Counted from the first letter of the stretch, positions 53,593-63,992 are shown. The stretch is DNA of 64,000 nt from Candidatus Cloacimonadota bacterium (GCA_016932035.1 JAFGDR010000001.1:1-64000), one strand, 5' to 3'. Notes: a model not told the origin generated them from the letters alone. Translations and numbers: made by a program.

Positions 53593-54873
53593 GTGAAGAA
53601 GCTTGCCACCGTGACCCTCGGGTGCAAAACGAACCAGTTCGAGTCAGAAGCTATTCTTAACCAGTTTATTAAAGAGGGTTATACTTTGTGTAACTTCAAT
53701 GACCAGCCGGACATTGCGATCATAAACACCTGCTGTGTTACGAATCGAGCAGAATATAAAACACGTTATGCCATCAGAAAAGCGCTCAAGAGTATCTCCC
53801 CGGACGGAAAAGTTATTGTAATGGGTTGTTATGTCAATAAGGGAAGTTCATATTTTGAATCTTTACCGGAAAACGTATTACTTGTTCTCAATGACCAAAA
53901 ACATCTTGTTCTTCAAAATATAACTCAGACTACAAACAATACAAATCCAGAGTTCCTCGATCTGTCAACAGACTCCTATCATTTGCATACTCGCGTACCG
54001 GTAAAGGTTCAGGATGGATGCAATTTTTTCTGCGCATACTGCATTCTACCGTATGTTCGCGGCAAACCGAAAAGCCGTTCTCTCGAATCAATCATAAATC
54101 AGGTTAATACTCTCGCTGAAAAGGGGACAAAAGAGATCATTCTTACAGGAATAAATCTGGGACTGTATGGCGTGGATAAGGAAAATGTGTCTCTGCTCGA
54201 ACTCTTGAAAGCAATGGTCAGGACTGATATTTCTCAAATACGCTTGAGTTCGATCGAACCAATGTTCTTTAATGACGACTTGATTGGTTTCCTTGCATCA
54301 CAGAAAAAGATATGTCCTCATTTTCATATTCCACTTCAAAACGGTTCTGACAAAGTACTTACTAATATGAACAGAACTTATACAAGAGATGAGTTTGATA
54401 AGATAATCCATAATGTAAAAGAAGCAATTCCTGATGCAGCAATCGGATGTGATGTCATTGTTGGCTTCCCCGGAGAATCGGAGGATGATTTTAATGCCAC
54501 TTATGATTTTATCGAAAAATTGCCGATAGCATATCTTCATGTGTTTCGATATTCTCCTCGAGAGTTTACAAAAGCGTATAAGATGAAACGACACGTTGAC
54601 GGGAGTGTCAGCAAAAAAAGAATGCAAAGCTTGCAAAAATTGGGGCAATGTAAGAAAAGTGATTATTCAAAATATATCATTGAAAAGAAGGTTCCAATGA
54701 GAGCTGTACTTGAAACCAGGGAACAGAAGTATTGGTCCTCGGTTTCAGATCACTATCTTCGTATTTTTTTAGAAGATGATAAAGGTTTTTCAAACGGAAT
54801 GTTGAAAACCGTCATTGCAAAAAGTATGTCGCCCGATAACGAGGGATTGATCGTCGAAGCATATCATGATTGA
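53593..54873 (+). CDS. mtaB: tRNA t6A37 methylthiotransferase MtaB-like
   Basis: A 426-residue radical-SAM methylthiotransferase. The MTTase domain has C11, C47 and C79, and the radical-SAM motif is C143-x3-C147-x2-C150. 'TLGCKTNQFESEAI' and 'NTCCVTNRAEYKTR' are MtaB-like (MiaB has 'TFGCQMN', RimO 'TLGCPKN'). A TRAM-like tail follows. It would make ms2t6A at position 37 of ANN-decoding tRNAs. It starts with GTG, with no clear ribosome site, and its end overlaps mlaF by eight bases. With rimO this is the second methylthiotransferase in the window. Confidence 0.93.
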   Translation: MKKLATVTLGCKTNQFESEAILNQFIKEGYTLCNFNDQPDIAIINTCCVTNRAEYKTRYAIRKALKSISPDGKVIVMGCYVNKGSSYFESLPENVLLVLNDQKHLVLQNITQTTNNTNPEFLDLSTDSYHLHTRVPVKVQDGCNFFCAYCILPYVRGKPKSRSLESIINQVNTLAEKGTKEIILTGINLGLYGVDKENVSLLELLKAMVRTDISQIRLSSIEPMFFNDDLIGFLASQKKICPHFHIPLQNGSDKVLTNMNRTYTRDEFDKIIHNVKEAIPDAAIGCDVIVGFPGESEDDFNATYDFIEKLPIAYLHVFRYSPREFTKAYKMKRHVDGSVSKKRMQSLQKLGQCKKSDYSKYIIEKKVPMRAVLETREQKYWSSVSDHYLRIFLEDDKGFSNGMLKTVIAKSMSPDNEGLIVEAYHD

Positions 54874-55585
54874 GATCAGGAATCTTAAAAAAGAACTCGA
54901 TGGCGTCCCTATCCTTAAGGGTATAGACCTAATTATTGATAAGAATAAAACCACAGTCGTGATCGGCGAAAGCGGCTGCGGGAAAACAGTATTACTCAAA
55001 CACATTATTGGATTCTATACACCGGATGAAGGTGAAATTTTTTGTGACGGAGAGCGAATCGATACCCTTTCATGGAAAGGTTGGAATGACATTAGACGAA
55101 AGATGACAATGGTTTTCCAGAACTCTGCTCTCTTTGATTGGCTGAGTGTTTATGATAATGTTGCGCTTCCACTTCGTGAACAGAATGGTCTTCCAGAAAA
55201 CGAAATCGTCAATCAGGTGAAAGAAAAATTGGAAATGGTGGGTATGTCTGGTGAGGAACAGAAGATGCCGGCAGATCTGAGCTTTGGTATGCAGAAAAGA
55301 GTGAGTCTTGCACGGGCTATGGTCATCAATCCTGAATACATACTTTACGACGAACCTACAACCGGACTTGATCCCATCATAGCAAATAATATCATCGAAC
55401 TGTTCTCCACCTTCAAAAAAGTATATCATACAACATCGCTTATCGTGTCTCATGACATCAGTATTGTTTTTAGGATTGCTGACAAGGTGGCTTTGATGAA
55501 AGAAGGCAGGATCATTTTCCAGGGCTCGGTCGAAGAACTCGGGAATGTAGAAAATACATATATAAAAAAATTTATTTCAAGATGA
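54866..55585 (+). CDS. mlaF: MlaF-like ABC transporter ATPase (lipid/MCE transport)
   Basis: A 239-residue ABC ATPase of the MCE/Mla lipid transport type. Walker A is 'GESGCGKTVLLKH' (about 33-45). The segment 'MVFQNSALFDWLSVYDNVALPL' is typical of MlaF. The signature is 'LSFGMQKR', with Phe in place of the usual second Gly, as in several Mla members. Walker B is 'YILYDEPTTGLDP'. The MlaE permease usually encoded between or before these genes is not present here. The MCE protein gene follows nine bases downstream. Confidence 0.9.
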   Translation: MIEIRNLKKELDGVPILKGIDLIIDKNKTTVVIGESGCGKTVLLKHIIGFYTPDEGEIFCDGERIDTLSWKGWNDIRRKMTMVFQNSALFDWLSVYDNVALPLREQNGLPENEIVNQVKEKLEMVGMSGEEQKMPADLSFGMQKRVSLARAMVINPEYILYDEPTTGLDPIIANNIIELFSTFKKVYHTTSLIVSHDISIVFRIADKVALMKEGRIIFQGSVEELGNVENTYIKKFISR

Positions 55586-55594
55586 GAAAATAGT

Positions 55595-56461
55595 ATGAAA
55601 ACGAAAAAAAGTGAATTTATCGTCGGTTTTATTATTATTATTGCGGTTTTGATCGTGATTGTTGGAAAAGTAATAATCTCTGGAACTCAGGAGAGATCTG
55701 AAATTACGGAGATAACCGTACAGTTCCCACAGATCGGGGGACTGGATGTTGGAAATTCAGTCTTTATCCATGGCGTTCGTGCAGGTAAGGTTGCTGATAT
55801 AGATCTTCAACAGGATGGAGTTGTAGTAAAGCTTCATATTAATAAGAAAATATCCATGAAAGAAGATGCCAGGATTGTTATATCTGAAAGAGGAATGATG
55901 GGTGAAAGAGAGATATCGATCGATCCCGGTAACTCGCATAACAAATTGGATGTCTCGGGCATTTTACAAGGTCAATATAGTGTTGGGTTTAATGAAACGA
56001 TATCAGAAATTGGCGTGACCATTCAGAACATTAATAAACTCTCACAAAAACTGGAAGATTTTATCGGAGACGATTCACAAACTAAAACAATCCAGGATGT
56101 GATAAAAAATTTGGATGTACTCCTGGTAAATATGAACAAGATTTTTATTAATAATGAAGATTTCACGATAGATTTCGAACATATCAACAACATTATCTCA
56201 AACCTTGATTCACTTATTTCTTCTAATGATGAAAAAGTCGAAAGGATACTCACCTTTGCAGATGACAAAGTTCCTCAAATCGAACGTATGCTTAGTCAGA
56301 TGCAAACTCTGCTTGATAAGCTGGAAAGAGAAGACACAGATATTGGACGACTTACAGCAAATGATTCACTCTATAATAAGATCAATTCGACGATAGCTCA
56401 TTTTGATTCATTAGTAACAGATATTAAAGAAAATCCGAAGCACTATTTTAGGTTATTTTAA
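55595..56461 (+). CDS. mlaD: MlaD/MCE domain protein
   Basis: A 288-residue membrane-anchored MCE protein. One transmembrane segment (about 8-28) is followed by the MCE domain (about 35-120) with 'GGLDVGNSVFIHGVRAGKV' and 'DARIVISERGMMGEREI'. The C-terminal 150 residues form a helical stalk ('LSQKLEDFIGD', then many Asn, Asp and Leu heptads), as in hexameric lipid shuttles. With mlaF upstream it would move phospholipids between the membranes. Confidence 0.92.
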   Translation: MKTKKSEFIVGFIIIIAVLIVIVGKVIISGTQERSEITEITVQFPQIGGLDVGNSVFIHGVRAGKVADIDLQQDGVVVKLHINKKISMKEDARIVISERGMMGEREISIDPGNSHNKLDVSGILQGQYSVGFNETISEIGVTIQNINKLSQKLEDFIGDDSQTKTIQDVIKNLDVLLVNMNKIFINNEDFTIDFEHINNIISNLDSLISSNDEKVERILTFADDKVPQIERMLSQMQTLLDKLEREDTDIGRLTANDSLYNKINSTIAHFDSLVTDIKENPKHYFRLF

Positions 56462-56474
56462 AAGGAATTTTTTA

Positions 56475-59438
56475 ATGAAAAAATATATTGTCCTGCTAAC
56501 TTTGCTGATAGTATTAACTTCGTCATTGAATGCTGCTTTTTTTGGAAAGAATAAGACGAATCTTCCAAACTTGAAATGGTCTGTCATGAAGACAACCCAT
56601 TTTGATATTTATTATGAAGAGGGACTCGACATTGTTGGTCAGATAACAACAGTGATCGTTGAAAATGCATATTATAGATTTCAGGACCTGTTTGAATACT
56701 CGCTGCCACACAAAATTCCCGTACTGATCTATAATTCCCACAATGAATTTGAAGAAACAAATATACTCTATCAGATTATCGAAGAAGGAGTTGGGGGTTT
56801 TACTGAGTTTATCAAAAACCGTGTCGTCGTACCGTTTGACGGTGACTATAAAATATTTGAAACAACAGTCGTACACGAGCTCTGCCATGTATTTATGTAT
56901 TTCAGCATGCAGGGTGGGAGCTTTGCGAATGTTGCGAGCGGTCTGTTCTATTCATTACCATTCTGGTTTTCGGAAGGATTACCGGAATGGTCATCAGAAC
57001 ATGGATCAGCCAGTAATGAGATGTATATCCGAGATCTTATTATAAATGATAAACTGGTTCCCCTCGAATATGTTTCAGGTTACTATGCCTATCGTGAAGG
57101 CGAATCCTTCCTAATATTCCTTGAAGAAAAGTTTGGCTCCAACAGCATCATTGAACTCCTCTATAATTTCAGGTTATATAAAAGTATCGATGAAGGTGCG
57201 AAACGCACATTTGGGTTCGGGATAAAAAGTCTTGAGGAGCAGTGGCGCTATTATCTACAAAAAAAATATAGCACGATCATTGATGAAAATGTTCTTCCGG
57301 ATATTAAATATCAGCAACTCACAAAACATGATCCTCACGAATCTAATGCAAATTGGGATCCTGTGTTTTCTCCAGATGGAACCCAGATACTCTATTATTC
57401 AAATAAAAATTATACACTTGGTATTTATAAACGATCAACGCTTGGATTATACAAACCCAAGAAGATCATTACAAGCGGCTATAATGATGATTATGAGGGA
57501 TTTCACTATCTTAAGACTTCTCTCTCATATTTTCCTGATGGCGAGCGTTTTTCCTTTGTAGCAAAGACCTCAGACGGTGATGATATTGTCATAGCAAGAG
57601 TTAGTGACGGCAAAGAATTGCAGAGGATCACACTGGATTTTAAAAGTATTTTCGAGATCGATGTATCTCCGGATGGAAATAAAATTATCCTGGTTGGTTT
57701 GCAGGATGCGCAAAATGATTTGTATGTATATAATTTAAAAACAAAGTCATTGTCCCGAATAACTGATGACTATTTTGATGATCGATATCCTCGCTGGTCA
57801 TCAGATGGAAAAAAGATCGTATTTTCATCTCAGAGATTCATAACTGAGCCCTTCCAGCAGGAGGATGAACACCTCATTTTTTCAAATTTGTATTACAACG
57901 TATTTATGTATGATATAGCTGATGATTCGATAACTGCTCTGACAGATGCATCCTACGATCATCAATATCCATCTTGGACAAAGGATCAGAAAAATATTGT
58001 ATTTAGTGCATACCGGAATGAGGTATCCAATATTTTCGTATATGACTTCGAAGAACAGGCAATAGCCCAGCTTACGAATATATTCAGCGGAACATTCTCC
58101 CCTTGTGTCAGTGAAGATAATTCCGAAATGGTGTTTTCGAGTTTCTATAACATGGGATGGGATTTGTACTTGTATAGCAATCCACTCGACAGTCTTACAT
58201 ACATTGAATATCAAAGCCCTACAACTCCAGATAATAATTCTTTTGAAAAGGTTTTCCACCTTGATGAGTTTAGACGATTTTATCGTCAAAAAGAGACTGT
58301 GATTACAGAAAAATCTCGTTTTGAAAGAGGATTTTTCTTTGAAAAAGATACCCTGGAAGCCAAACCGGAATATCGCGAAGATGTTGAGCCTGAAGTGGAG
58401 GAATATAAAATCAAGTTCACACCGGATTTCCTTTTTGGTGGTCTTGCATATACAACAGGCTATGGTGTTACAGCACAGGTCTATATCTCACTCAGCGATA
58501 TTCTTGGCAACCATCAAATAGATATTTTCACTGATGTGAATAAGAACCTTTCTGAGAGCAATGTTATTCTCAATTATTATTATATAAAGAAACGAATTGA
58601 TTACGGGGCTGGACTATTCAATCTTATCGATGACTATTATTATTTGAATTACTGGTATGATCCCTCGACCGGTTACGTTTATGATGGTATGAAAAAGGAC
58701 CGAAGTACCGGAATCAATGCGCTTGTCAGTTATCCACTCGACAAGTTCAATCGGGTAGACTTGTACAATAGCATGTTCTATAATAAAATCGAGTGGTACT
58801 GGTGGAATGGAGAGGACTGGCAAATTCTCAATCAATATACGCGGGATGCATGGGTGTATGCACCGACACTTATCTATACTCATGATACTGCCCTGTGGGG
58901 GATAACCGGACCGATCAAAGGTTCGCGCTATCAAGCAGCGATCCAGAAATGTTTTGGATCGAAGAATGACTATCTGAATATTTACGGCGACTTTCGGAAA
59001 TATATTGCCTTGAACAGGAAATATCAATTGGCAGGTATGTTCAATGTGGGTTTCAGTACGGGACTCGATAAGCAGGATTTTATCATGGGCGGGTACTACA
59101 ATCTACGCGGTTATCTCGATAAGGAGTTTTTAGGACACAATATTGCGATTGGAAGTGTAGAGTTCAGATATCCGTTTATAGAAGAACTGAAACTCGGATT
59201 TCCATTACCACTATGGATTAGAAGTATACGAGGAGCGATCTTTGCAGATGTCGGAAAAGTCTGGGATACAATGGATGATTTCAAGAATAGTCATGACCAT
59301 CCAGTTAGAGTTGGATATGGAATCGGCACCAGGATGAATCTTGGGTACTTTATCCTGAAGTTCGACTGGGCATGGAAAAGTACAAAGGGTTTTGAATCAG
59401 CACCATCATTTTATTTCTCACTTGATGCAGAGTTTTAA
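56475..59438 (+). CDS. gluzincin-like peptidase + TolB-type propeller + Omp85-like barrel fusion
   Basis: A 987-residue outer-membrane protein with a signal peptide (about 1-20). Residues 30-270 are a Peptidase_MA-like domain with the zinc motif HELCH at 134-138 and Glu167 in 'FSEGLPEW'. About 290-570 has WD40-like PD40 repeats as in TolB ('DPVFSPDGTQILYYS', 'ISPDGNKI', 'PRWSSDGKKIVFSS', 'PSWTKDQKNIVFSAY'). About 640-987 is a BamA/Omp85-like barrel with an RGY motif in 'GGYYNLRGYLDKEF' and the phenylalanine end. It probably sits in the outer membrane with the peptidase and propeller in the periplasm or exposed. It follows mlaD by 13 bases. Confidence 0.85.
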   Translation: MKKYIVLLTLLIVLTSSLNAAFFGKNKTNLPNLKWSVMKTTHFDIYYEEGLDIVGQITTVIVENAYYRFQDLFEYSLPHKIPVLIYNSHNEFEETNILYQIIEEGVGGFTEFIKNRVVVPFDGDYKIFETTVVHELCHVFMYFSMQGGSFANVASGLFYSLPFWFSEGLPEWSSEHGSASNEMYIRDLIINDKLVPLEYVSGYYAYREGESFLIFLEEKFGSNSIIELLYNFRLYKSIDEGAKRTFGFGIKSLEEQWRYYLQKKYSTIIDENVLPDIKYQQLTKHDPHESNANWDPVFSPDGTQILYYSNKNYTLGIYKRSTLGLYKPKKIITSGYNDDYEGFHYLKTSLSYFPDGERFSFVAKTSDGDDIVIARVSDGKELQRITLDFKSIFEIDVSPDGNKIILVGLQDAQNDLYVYNLKTKSLSRITDDYFDDRYPRWSSDGKKIVFSSQRFITEPFQQEDEHLIFSNLYYNVFMYDIADDSITALTDASYDHQYPSWTKDQKNIVFSAYRNEVSNIFVYDFEEQAIAQLTNIFSGTFSPCVSEDNSEMVFSSFYNMGWDLYLYSNPLDSLTYIEYQSPTTPDNNSFEKVFHLDEFRRFYRQKETVITEKSRFERGFFFEKDTLEAKPEYREDVEPEVEEYKIKFTPDFLFGGLAYTTGYGVTAQVYISLSDILGNHQIDIFTDVNKNLSESNVILNYYYIKKRIDYGAGLFNLIDDYYYLNYWYDPSTGYVYDGMKKDRSTGINALVSYPLDKFNRVDLYNSMFYNKIEWYWWNGEDWQILNQYTRDAWVYAPTLIYTHDTALWGITGPIKGSRYQAAIQKCFGSKNDYLNIYGDFRKYIALNRKYQLAGMFNVGFSTGLDKQDFIMGGYYNLRGYLDKEFLGHNIAIGSVEFRYPFIEELKLGFPLPLWIRSIRGAIFADVGKVWDTMDDFKNSHDHPVRVGYGIGTRMNLGYFILKFDWAWKSTKGFESAPSFYFSLDAEF

Positions 59439-59443
59439 TTTCT

Positions 59444-61942
59444 ATGAAACAAACTATAATTCTTATATCGATATCACTCTTGATTGCTTGTTCAGGAGCT
59501 ATTCCTTATAAAAATACCAACAAAAAAGACTGGAATGGTCTCAAACAAGTTGATGAACTCATCCAAGAGCATCAATTTAACCAGGCAAAAAAAGTCTTGG
59601 AAAAATATATCAAGAACAATCCTTCTCACATGGATGGGTATGAGAAACTCTTCTTTTTATATCGTGTTGCCCAAACGCCCCAAGACGAAATCATACGAGA
59701 TCAGCAGAAGTATCTTTCAAAATTTGATGAAATGCACGTATCCGATAGTGTGGCATTGCAGGTTGAATATATGTATTTATCTGCACTGGATGATACAACT
59801 TCATCGGCTTTGCTTGAAAGGATAATTGCAGAATATCCATACTGCATAGTAGTAAATGAGCATGCACAGGAGCAGGTCTTTAATTATGCAGTGATGAGAG
59901 ATGATTCTACTAGAGCACTTGGTTTAGAGGAATTTTTGGTTACTTTTCCGAATAATATTTGGTCTCCGCTTGCCTGGCGGTATCTTCTTTATTCTTATGA
60001 CAACCTGAAGAATGAGGAGAAACTTGATTCTGTGTTAACAATCATTGAGAATAAATTTCAGAACGATGCCCGGATGGTCAATACTGCTTCACGTTACTAT
60101 CTGGACAGAAAAGAAAATCTGAATGAGCAAGAGATCATACTACGAACTATTATTGATTCTTTAGATAACGCTGAATGGGAAACGAGTTTTTATTTCTTTG
60201 GCGACAAATCCAAGGGTGAACAATTGGCGACATATCGATTGACGCTTGCTGAGTTATTATTTGAACAGGAAAAATATTATGAAGCATTTGATGTACTAAC
60301 AGCAATTCCATCCAAAGATCTTCTTGCACAGCACTATTATCTTATGGGAAAGATCGAGCATCAGTTCGGAAGAGATGCCCAGGCATTTGATTATGTTCTT
60401 CATGCTGTCATCATGGGAGATGAGCGCAACACATGGACACCAAAAGCAGACTCTCTCCTTCATGAACTCTACGCAGAACTTTCTGATGGGGGAAGGGCTT
60501 TTCGGAAATTCGTTGACGTATGGGCAAAATATGACGGACCACTCTTTGTGGATGTCACAGAAGAAGCTGGATTAATTGATTGCAGGAAAACACGAATTGC
60601 ATGGGGTGATTACAATAATGACGGGTATGACGATATCCTTTTGAATGGCAATACTCTTTTAAGAAATAATCAAGATGGTACGTTTATTGATGTCAGCGGA
60701 GAAGCAGGTATTTCGGACGGAAATACAAATGGCGGCTTGTGGGCAGACATCGATCGAGATGGCTTTCTCGATTTTTATGCCACTTCATCTTCATCGAATA
60801 GGGAAGACAAACTCTGGCTCAATAAAGGAGATGGAACATTTGCTGATATTACATCACTTTCTGACATAGGTGATACTTTGCAAACCGAAGGTGCCGGATG
60901 GGGCGACATAAATGGCGACCTGTATCCCGACCTCTATATTGCTAATTATGAACACAGCGGAATCTATGACAAAGAACCGGATTTCCTTTTTATTAATAAT
61001 ACAGACAGCACTTTTTCTGATGTAACAGAAGAACAACAGATTGTTCCACCATTTAATGAAAACCAGGCAGGTAGGGGGGTGAACTGGGGAGATTATAATA
61101 ATGACGGTTACCTCGATATATTTGTTTCGAATTATCGATTGGATAAGAATTTTCTCTGGAAAAATATCAATGGTGAGCAATTCATCAATGTTGCTCATAA
61201 AGTTGGTTTGGAAGGTAACTACGTTGAAGGCTGGTATGGGCATACGATTGGAAGCGAATGGGGCGATTTCGATAATGATGGAGACATGGATTTGATCTGT
61301 GCAAACTTGGCACACCCTCGATATATAAAATTTTCTGATATGACCCAGCTCTTTGTGAACGATCTCAAAAAGAGCCGATTTTATGATATACGTGAATTAG
61401 CAGGTATTACCTATGACGAATGCCACAGCGATCCCTCGTGGGGAGATGTGAACGGCGACGGCTATCTCGATCTTTTCATTACATCGATCTATCCAAACAG
61501 GAGGAGTTACCTTTACCTGAACAATGCCGACAGAACTTTTACTGACATAACCTATCTTGCCGGGGTGAGAACCTTCAACTCTTGGGGAGCAGCATTTTCG
61601 GATTATGATAATGACGGAGACATCGACCTGTTGGTATGCAGTAGTGAAGGAATTCATCTGTTCAGAAATGATTCGACACCAAAACATTGGCTCAAAGTTA
61701 AGATCGTCGATAAAAACGGGCACACACCTATTGTTGGTACAAGGGTCGAGGTTGTGCAAAATGGTATGAAACAAATCCGCGATATCGAAGGTGGAAAAGG
61801 CACCACGAACCAGCACAGCATGGTTCAGTATTTTGGATTTCCATCAAGCGGTAATGTGTCAGTGAATGTATCTTTTCTCGATGGAACTGAACGAAAACTG
61901 ACGGAGCAAGAAATAAATCAGACAATAATTATACAATACTAA
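59444..61942 (+). CDS. lipoprotein with TPR-like and VCBS/FG-GAP repeats plus ASPIC/UnbV domain
   Basis: An 832-residue predicted lipoprotein (signal ending 'LIAC', Cys16). Residues 30-350 form a helical TPR-like region ('ELIQEHQFNQAKKVLEKYI', 'LAELLFEQEKYYEAFDVL'). From about 365 on there are at least six calcium-binding repeats of the pattern 'WGDYNNDGYDDI' or 'DFDNDGDMDL', typical of VCBS/FG-GAP propellers. The end ('HWLKVKIVDKNGHTPIVGTRVEV') is the ASPIC/UnbV domain. Such proteins are surface-exposed and common in FCB bacteria; their ligands are mostly unknown. It follows the fusion gene after five bases. Confidence 0.88.
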   Translation: MKQTIILISISLLIACSGAIPYKNTNKKDWNGLKQVDELIQEHQFNQAKKVLEKYIKNNPSHMDGYEKLFFLYRVAQTPQDEIIRDQQKYLSKFDEMHVSDSVALQVEYMYLSALDDTTSSALLERIIAEYPYCIVVNEHAQEQVFNYAVMRDDSTRALGLEEFLVTFPNNIWSPLAWRYLLYSYDNLKNEEKLDSVLTIIENKFQNDARMVNTASRYYLDRKENLNEQEIILRTIIDSLDNAEWETSFYFFGDKSKGEQLATYRLTLAELLFEQEKYYEAFDVLTAIPSKDLLAQHYYLMGKIEHQFGRDAQAFDYVLHAVIMGDERNTWTPKADSLLHELYAELSDGGRAFRKFVDVWAKYDGPLFVDVTEEAGLIDCRKTRIAWGDYNNDGYDDILLNGNTLLRNNQDGTFIDVSGEAGISDGNTNGGLWADIDRDGFLDFYATSSSSNREDKLWLNKGDGTFADITSLSDIGDTLQTEGAGWGDINGDLYPDLYIANYEHSGIYDKEPDFLFINNTDSTFSDVTEEQQIVPPFNENQAGRGVNWGDYNNDGYLDIFVSNYRLDKNFLWKNINGEQFINVAHKVGLEGNYVEGWYGHTIGSEWGDFDNDGDMDLICANLAHPRYIKFSDMTQLFVNDLKKSRFYDIRELAGITYDECHSDPSWGDVNGDGYLDLFITSIYPNRRSYLYLNNADRTFTDITYLAGVRTFNSWGAAFSDYDNDGDIDLLVCSSEGIHLFRNDSTPKHWLKVKIVDKNGHTPIVGTRVEVVQNGMKQIRDIEGGKGTTNQHSMVQYFGFPSSGNVSVNVSFLDGTERKLTEQEINQTIIIQY

Positions 61943-62246
61943 CAAAAATCTCTACTACATACTACAAAACCCCAGCTTGGAAACGAGATTGTTATAATGC
62001 AAATAAATTTTAGCCCGATCCTGCTACGCATGATCGACCTTCTTCTGCCGAGGAGAAGGATAGCGGAATTTCGACATCTCTAACTGTTTTTCAGTGCAAT
62101 CAGCCCAATCAGCGTTATTCTGCATAGTATTCTACTTTTCCAACTCCAAATTTTGATTTTCATTTTATGAAGTGAAACTGTGAAAAATCCAACAAAATTG
62201 ACATAAAAATATCTCCTTCTGAGATACCTTCAAAGGAACATCATAT
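61943..62246. other. intergenic region with a possible repeat remnant and hairpin
   Basis: This 304-base gap has no gene. Near 61968 there is CCCCAGCTTGGAAACGAG, which resembles a dispersed repeat half-site seen in several phyla (from memory). At 62038-62059, CCTTCTTC pairs with GGAGAAGG around TGCCGA (one G-T pair). The stretch 62012-62080 is richer in G and C than its flanks. It may be the remains of a repeat or of a small RNA. The last 100 bases are AT-rich promoter-like sequence for the aminotransferase gene. Confidence 0.4.
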
Positions 62247-63992
62247 ATGAATATCGAAAAACAAATCAACAACCTGGAATGGCTGAGAAAAAGCATCATT
62301 GGTAGAAATGTGCCTTTTGAAACTCCCTTTGGAACAAAGCCGCTGGTCTATGCAGACTACACTGCAAGTGGTCGCGGAATTGATTTCATCGAAGATTATG
62401 TGAAATACATTCTGCAATTCTATGCCAATACTCATACGGAAGATGACCTCACGGGTAAAACCATGTCGGATTTGCTTCATAAAGCAGAAGCAACAATTAA
62501 AAATATGGTTCACGCTGGTGAACATGGAAAGGTTATCTTTACTGGAACCGGTGCAACAGGCGGCATTACTCGACTTCAGCAAATTCTCGGTGTTTACTGG
62601 TCACCGGCAACAAGGGAAAAAGTACATGAGTTCCTCAATAGCTGTATAGACCATCAAAAAGAGAACCATGCACAATGCCATGAACGACTTCTTCAATATA
62701 TTGAACAACATAAACCGATCGTTTTTGTGGGGCCATACGAGCATCATTCAAATGAGATCATGTGGCGGCAGACGCTGTGCGAAGTAGTGGAAATACCTCT
62801 CGATGCAAAAGGAGAGCTTAATCTGCATGCCCTCGAAGAACAGGTTTCTGATCCAAAGTATAAAGACAGAACAAAAATCGGTTCATTCTCTGCAGCATCA
62901 AATGTGACTGGCATACGAACTCCAGTGTATGACGTCGCCAGAATCCTTCATGAAAATGATGCGCTTGCCTGTTTTGATTTTGCAGCATGCGCACCCTATA
63001 TCGAAATCGATATGAATCATGATGAAAACAGCTTCTTTGATGCGATCTTCTTTTCACCGCATAAATTTCTCGGTGGACCTGCTTCATCCGGTATCTTGGT
63101 CATCAATGAGAGGATTTACCGGAACGACCTCCCCCCAACCATTGCTGCTGGAGGAACCGTTCGATATGTAACCAAGGATAAAGAATGCTACATCGAGGAT
63201 ATTGAGACTCGTGAAAAACCGGGAACTCCGGGAATTCTTCAGGCAATTCGTTCGTCTATGGTCATGATTCTGAAGGACAAAGTTGGCACAGATACTATCG
63301 ATTCAATCGAAGAGTACTATACAAGAAAGTTTTTTGATAAATTTGGAAAGAATGAAAATATCGTGATATATGGTCCAGATGATCCGAAGAAGAAACTTGG
63401 TATTATTGCATTTAATATCAGGCATAAAGATCGACGACTTCATCCTAAATTTGTCACGCAGCTTCTTAACGATCTTTTCGGCATTCAGACACGAGCAGGC
63501 TGCTCCTGTGCAGGACCCTACGGACATCAACTGCTTCATGTCGATGACTTGCATGCAAAGATGTATCGATGTATGAGCGGCATCATCAAATATGAAGGTC
63601 TGAAACCCGGCTGGGTACGATTCAATGCTCATTACTCATTGTCAGAACCTGAGTTTCAGTATATCCTCGATGCGATTCAGTTTGTGGTCGATCATGGATA
63701 TATGTTTCTTTCTTTGTACGAATTCGACATCAAATCCGGAAGCTGGTCACACATCGATCGTGATTTTAAGAATTTTGAATTAGATTTCAGTTACGATGCA
63801 ATAAAAGAGAAAAAGCAGGTTTTCAGACCAGATATAAACGAAGGGGTAGGATTTCAGAATAATCTGAAACAAGCGGATGATATTGCTAAAAAATTAAAGG
63901 AAGATTCAATTGAGACGAGATACATTACTATGGATGACGACATTGAACGGGGCATGACATTTTATGTGATCAATATGAAACAAAAGAAGTAA
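62247..63992 (+). CDS. class V aminotransferase (SufS/NifS-like) family protein
   Basis: A 581-residue PLP enzyme, longer than typical SufS (about 400). The PLP lysine lies in 'FFSPHKFLGGP' (about residue 273), and a conserved Ser/Thr set is in 'GATGGI'. A cysteine in 'TRAGCSCAGPYGH' (about 418-420) sits where cysteine desulfurases carry the persulfide Cys. An extra 150-residue C-terminal region ends the protein. It may be a cysteine desulfurase or a related lyase. It is separated from the lipoprotein gene by 304 bases and starts after AAAGGA. The next gene is outside the window. Confidence 0.85.
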   Translation: MNIEKQINNLEWLRKSIIGRNVPFETPFGTKPLVYADYTASGRGIDFIEDYVKYILQFYANTHTEDDLTGKTMSDLLHKAEATIKNMVHAGEHGKVIFTGTGATGGITRLQQILGVYWSPATREKVHEFLNSCIDHQKENHAQCHERLLQYIEQHKPIVFVGPYEHHSNEIMWRQTLCEVVEIPLDAKGELNLHALEEQVSDPKYKDRTKIGSFSAASNVTGIRTPVYDVARILHENDALACFDFAACAPYIEIDMNHDENSFFDAIFFSPHKFLGGPASSGILVINERIYRNDLPPTIAAGGTVRYVTKDKECYIEDIETREKPGTPGILQAIRSSMVMILKDKVGTDTIDSIEEYYTRKFFDKFGKNENIVIYGPDDPKKKLGIIAFNIRHKDRRLHPKFVTQLLNDLFGIQTRAGCSCAGPYGHQLLHVDDLHAKMYRCMSGIIKYEGLKPGWVRFNAHYSLSEPEFQYILDAIQFVVDHGYMFLSLYEFDIKSGSWSHIDRDFKNFELDFSYDAIKEKKQVFRPDINEGVGFQNNLKQADDIAKKLKEDSIETRYITMDDDIERGMTFYVINMKQKK

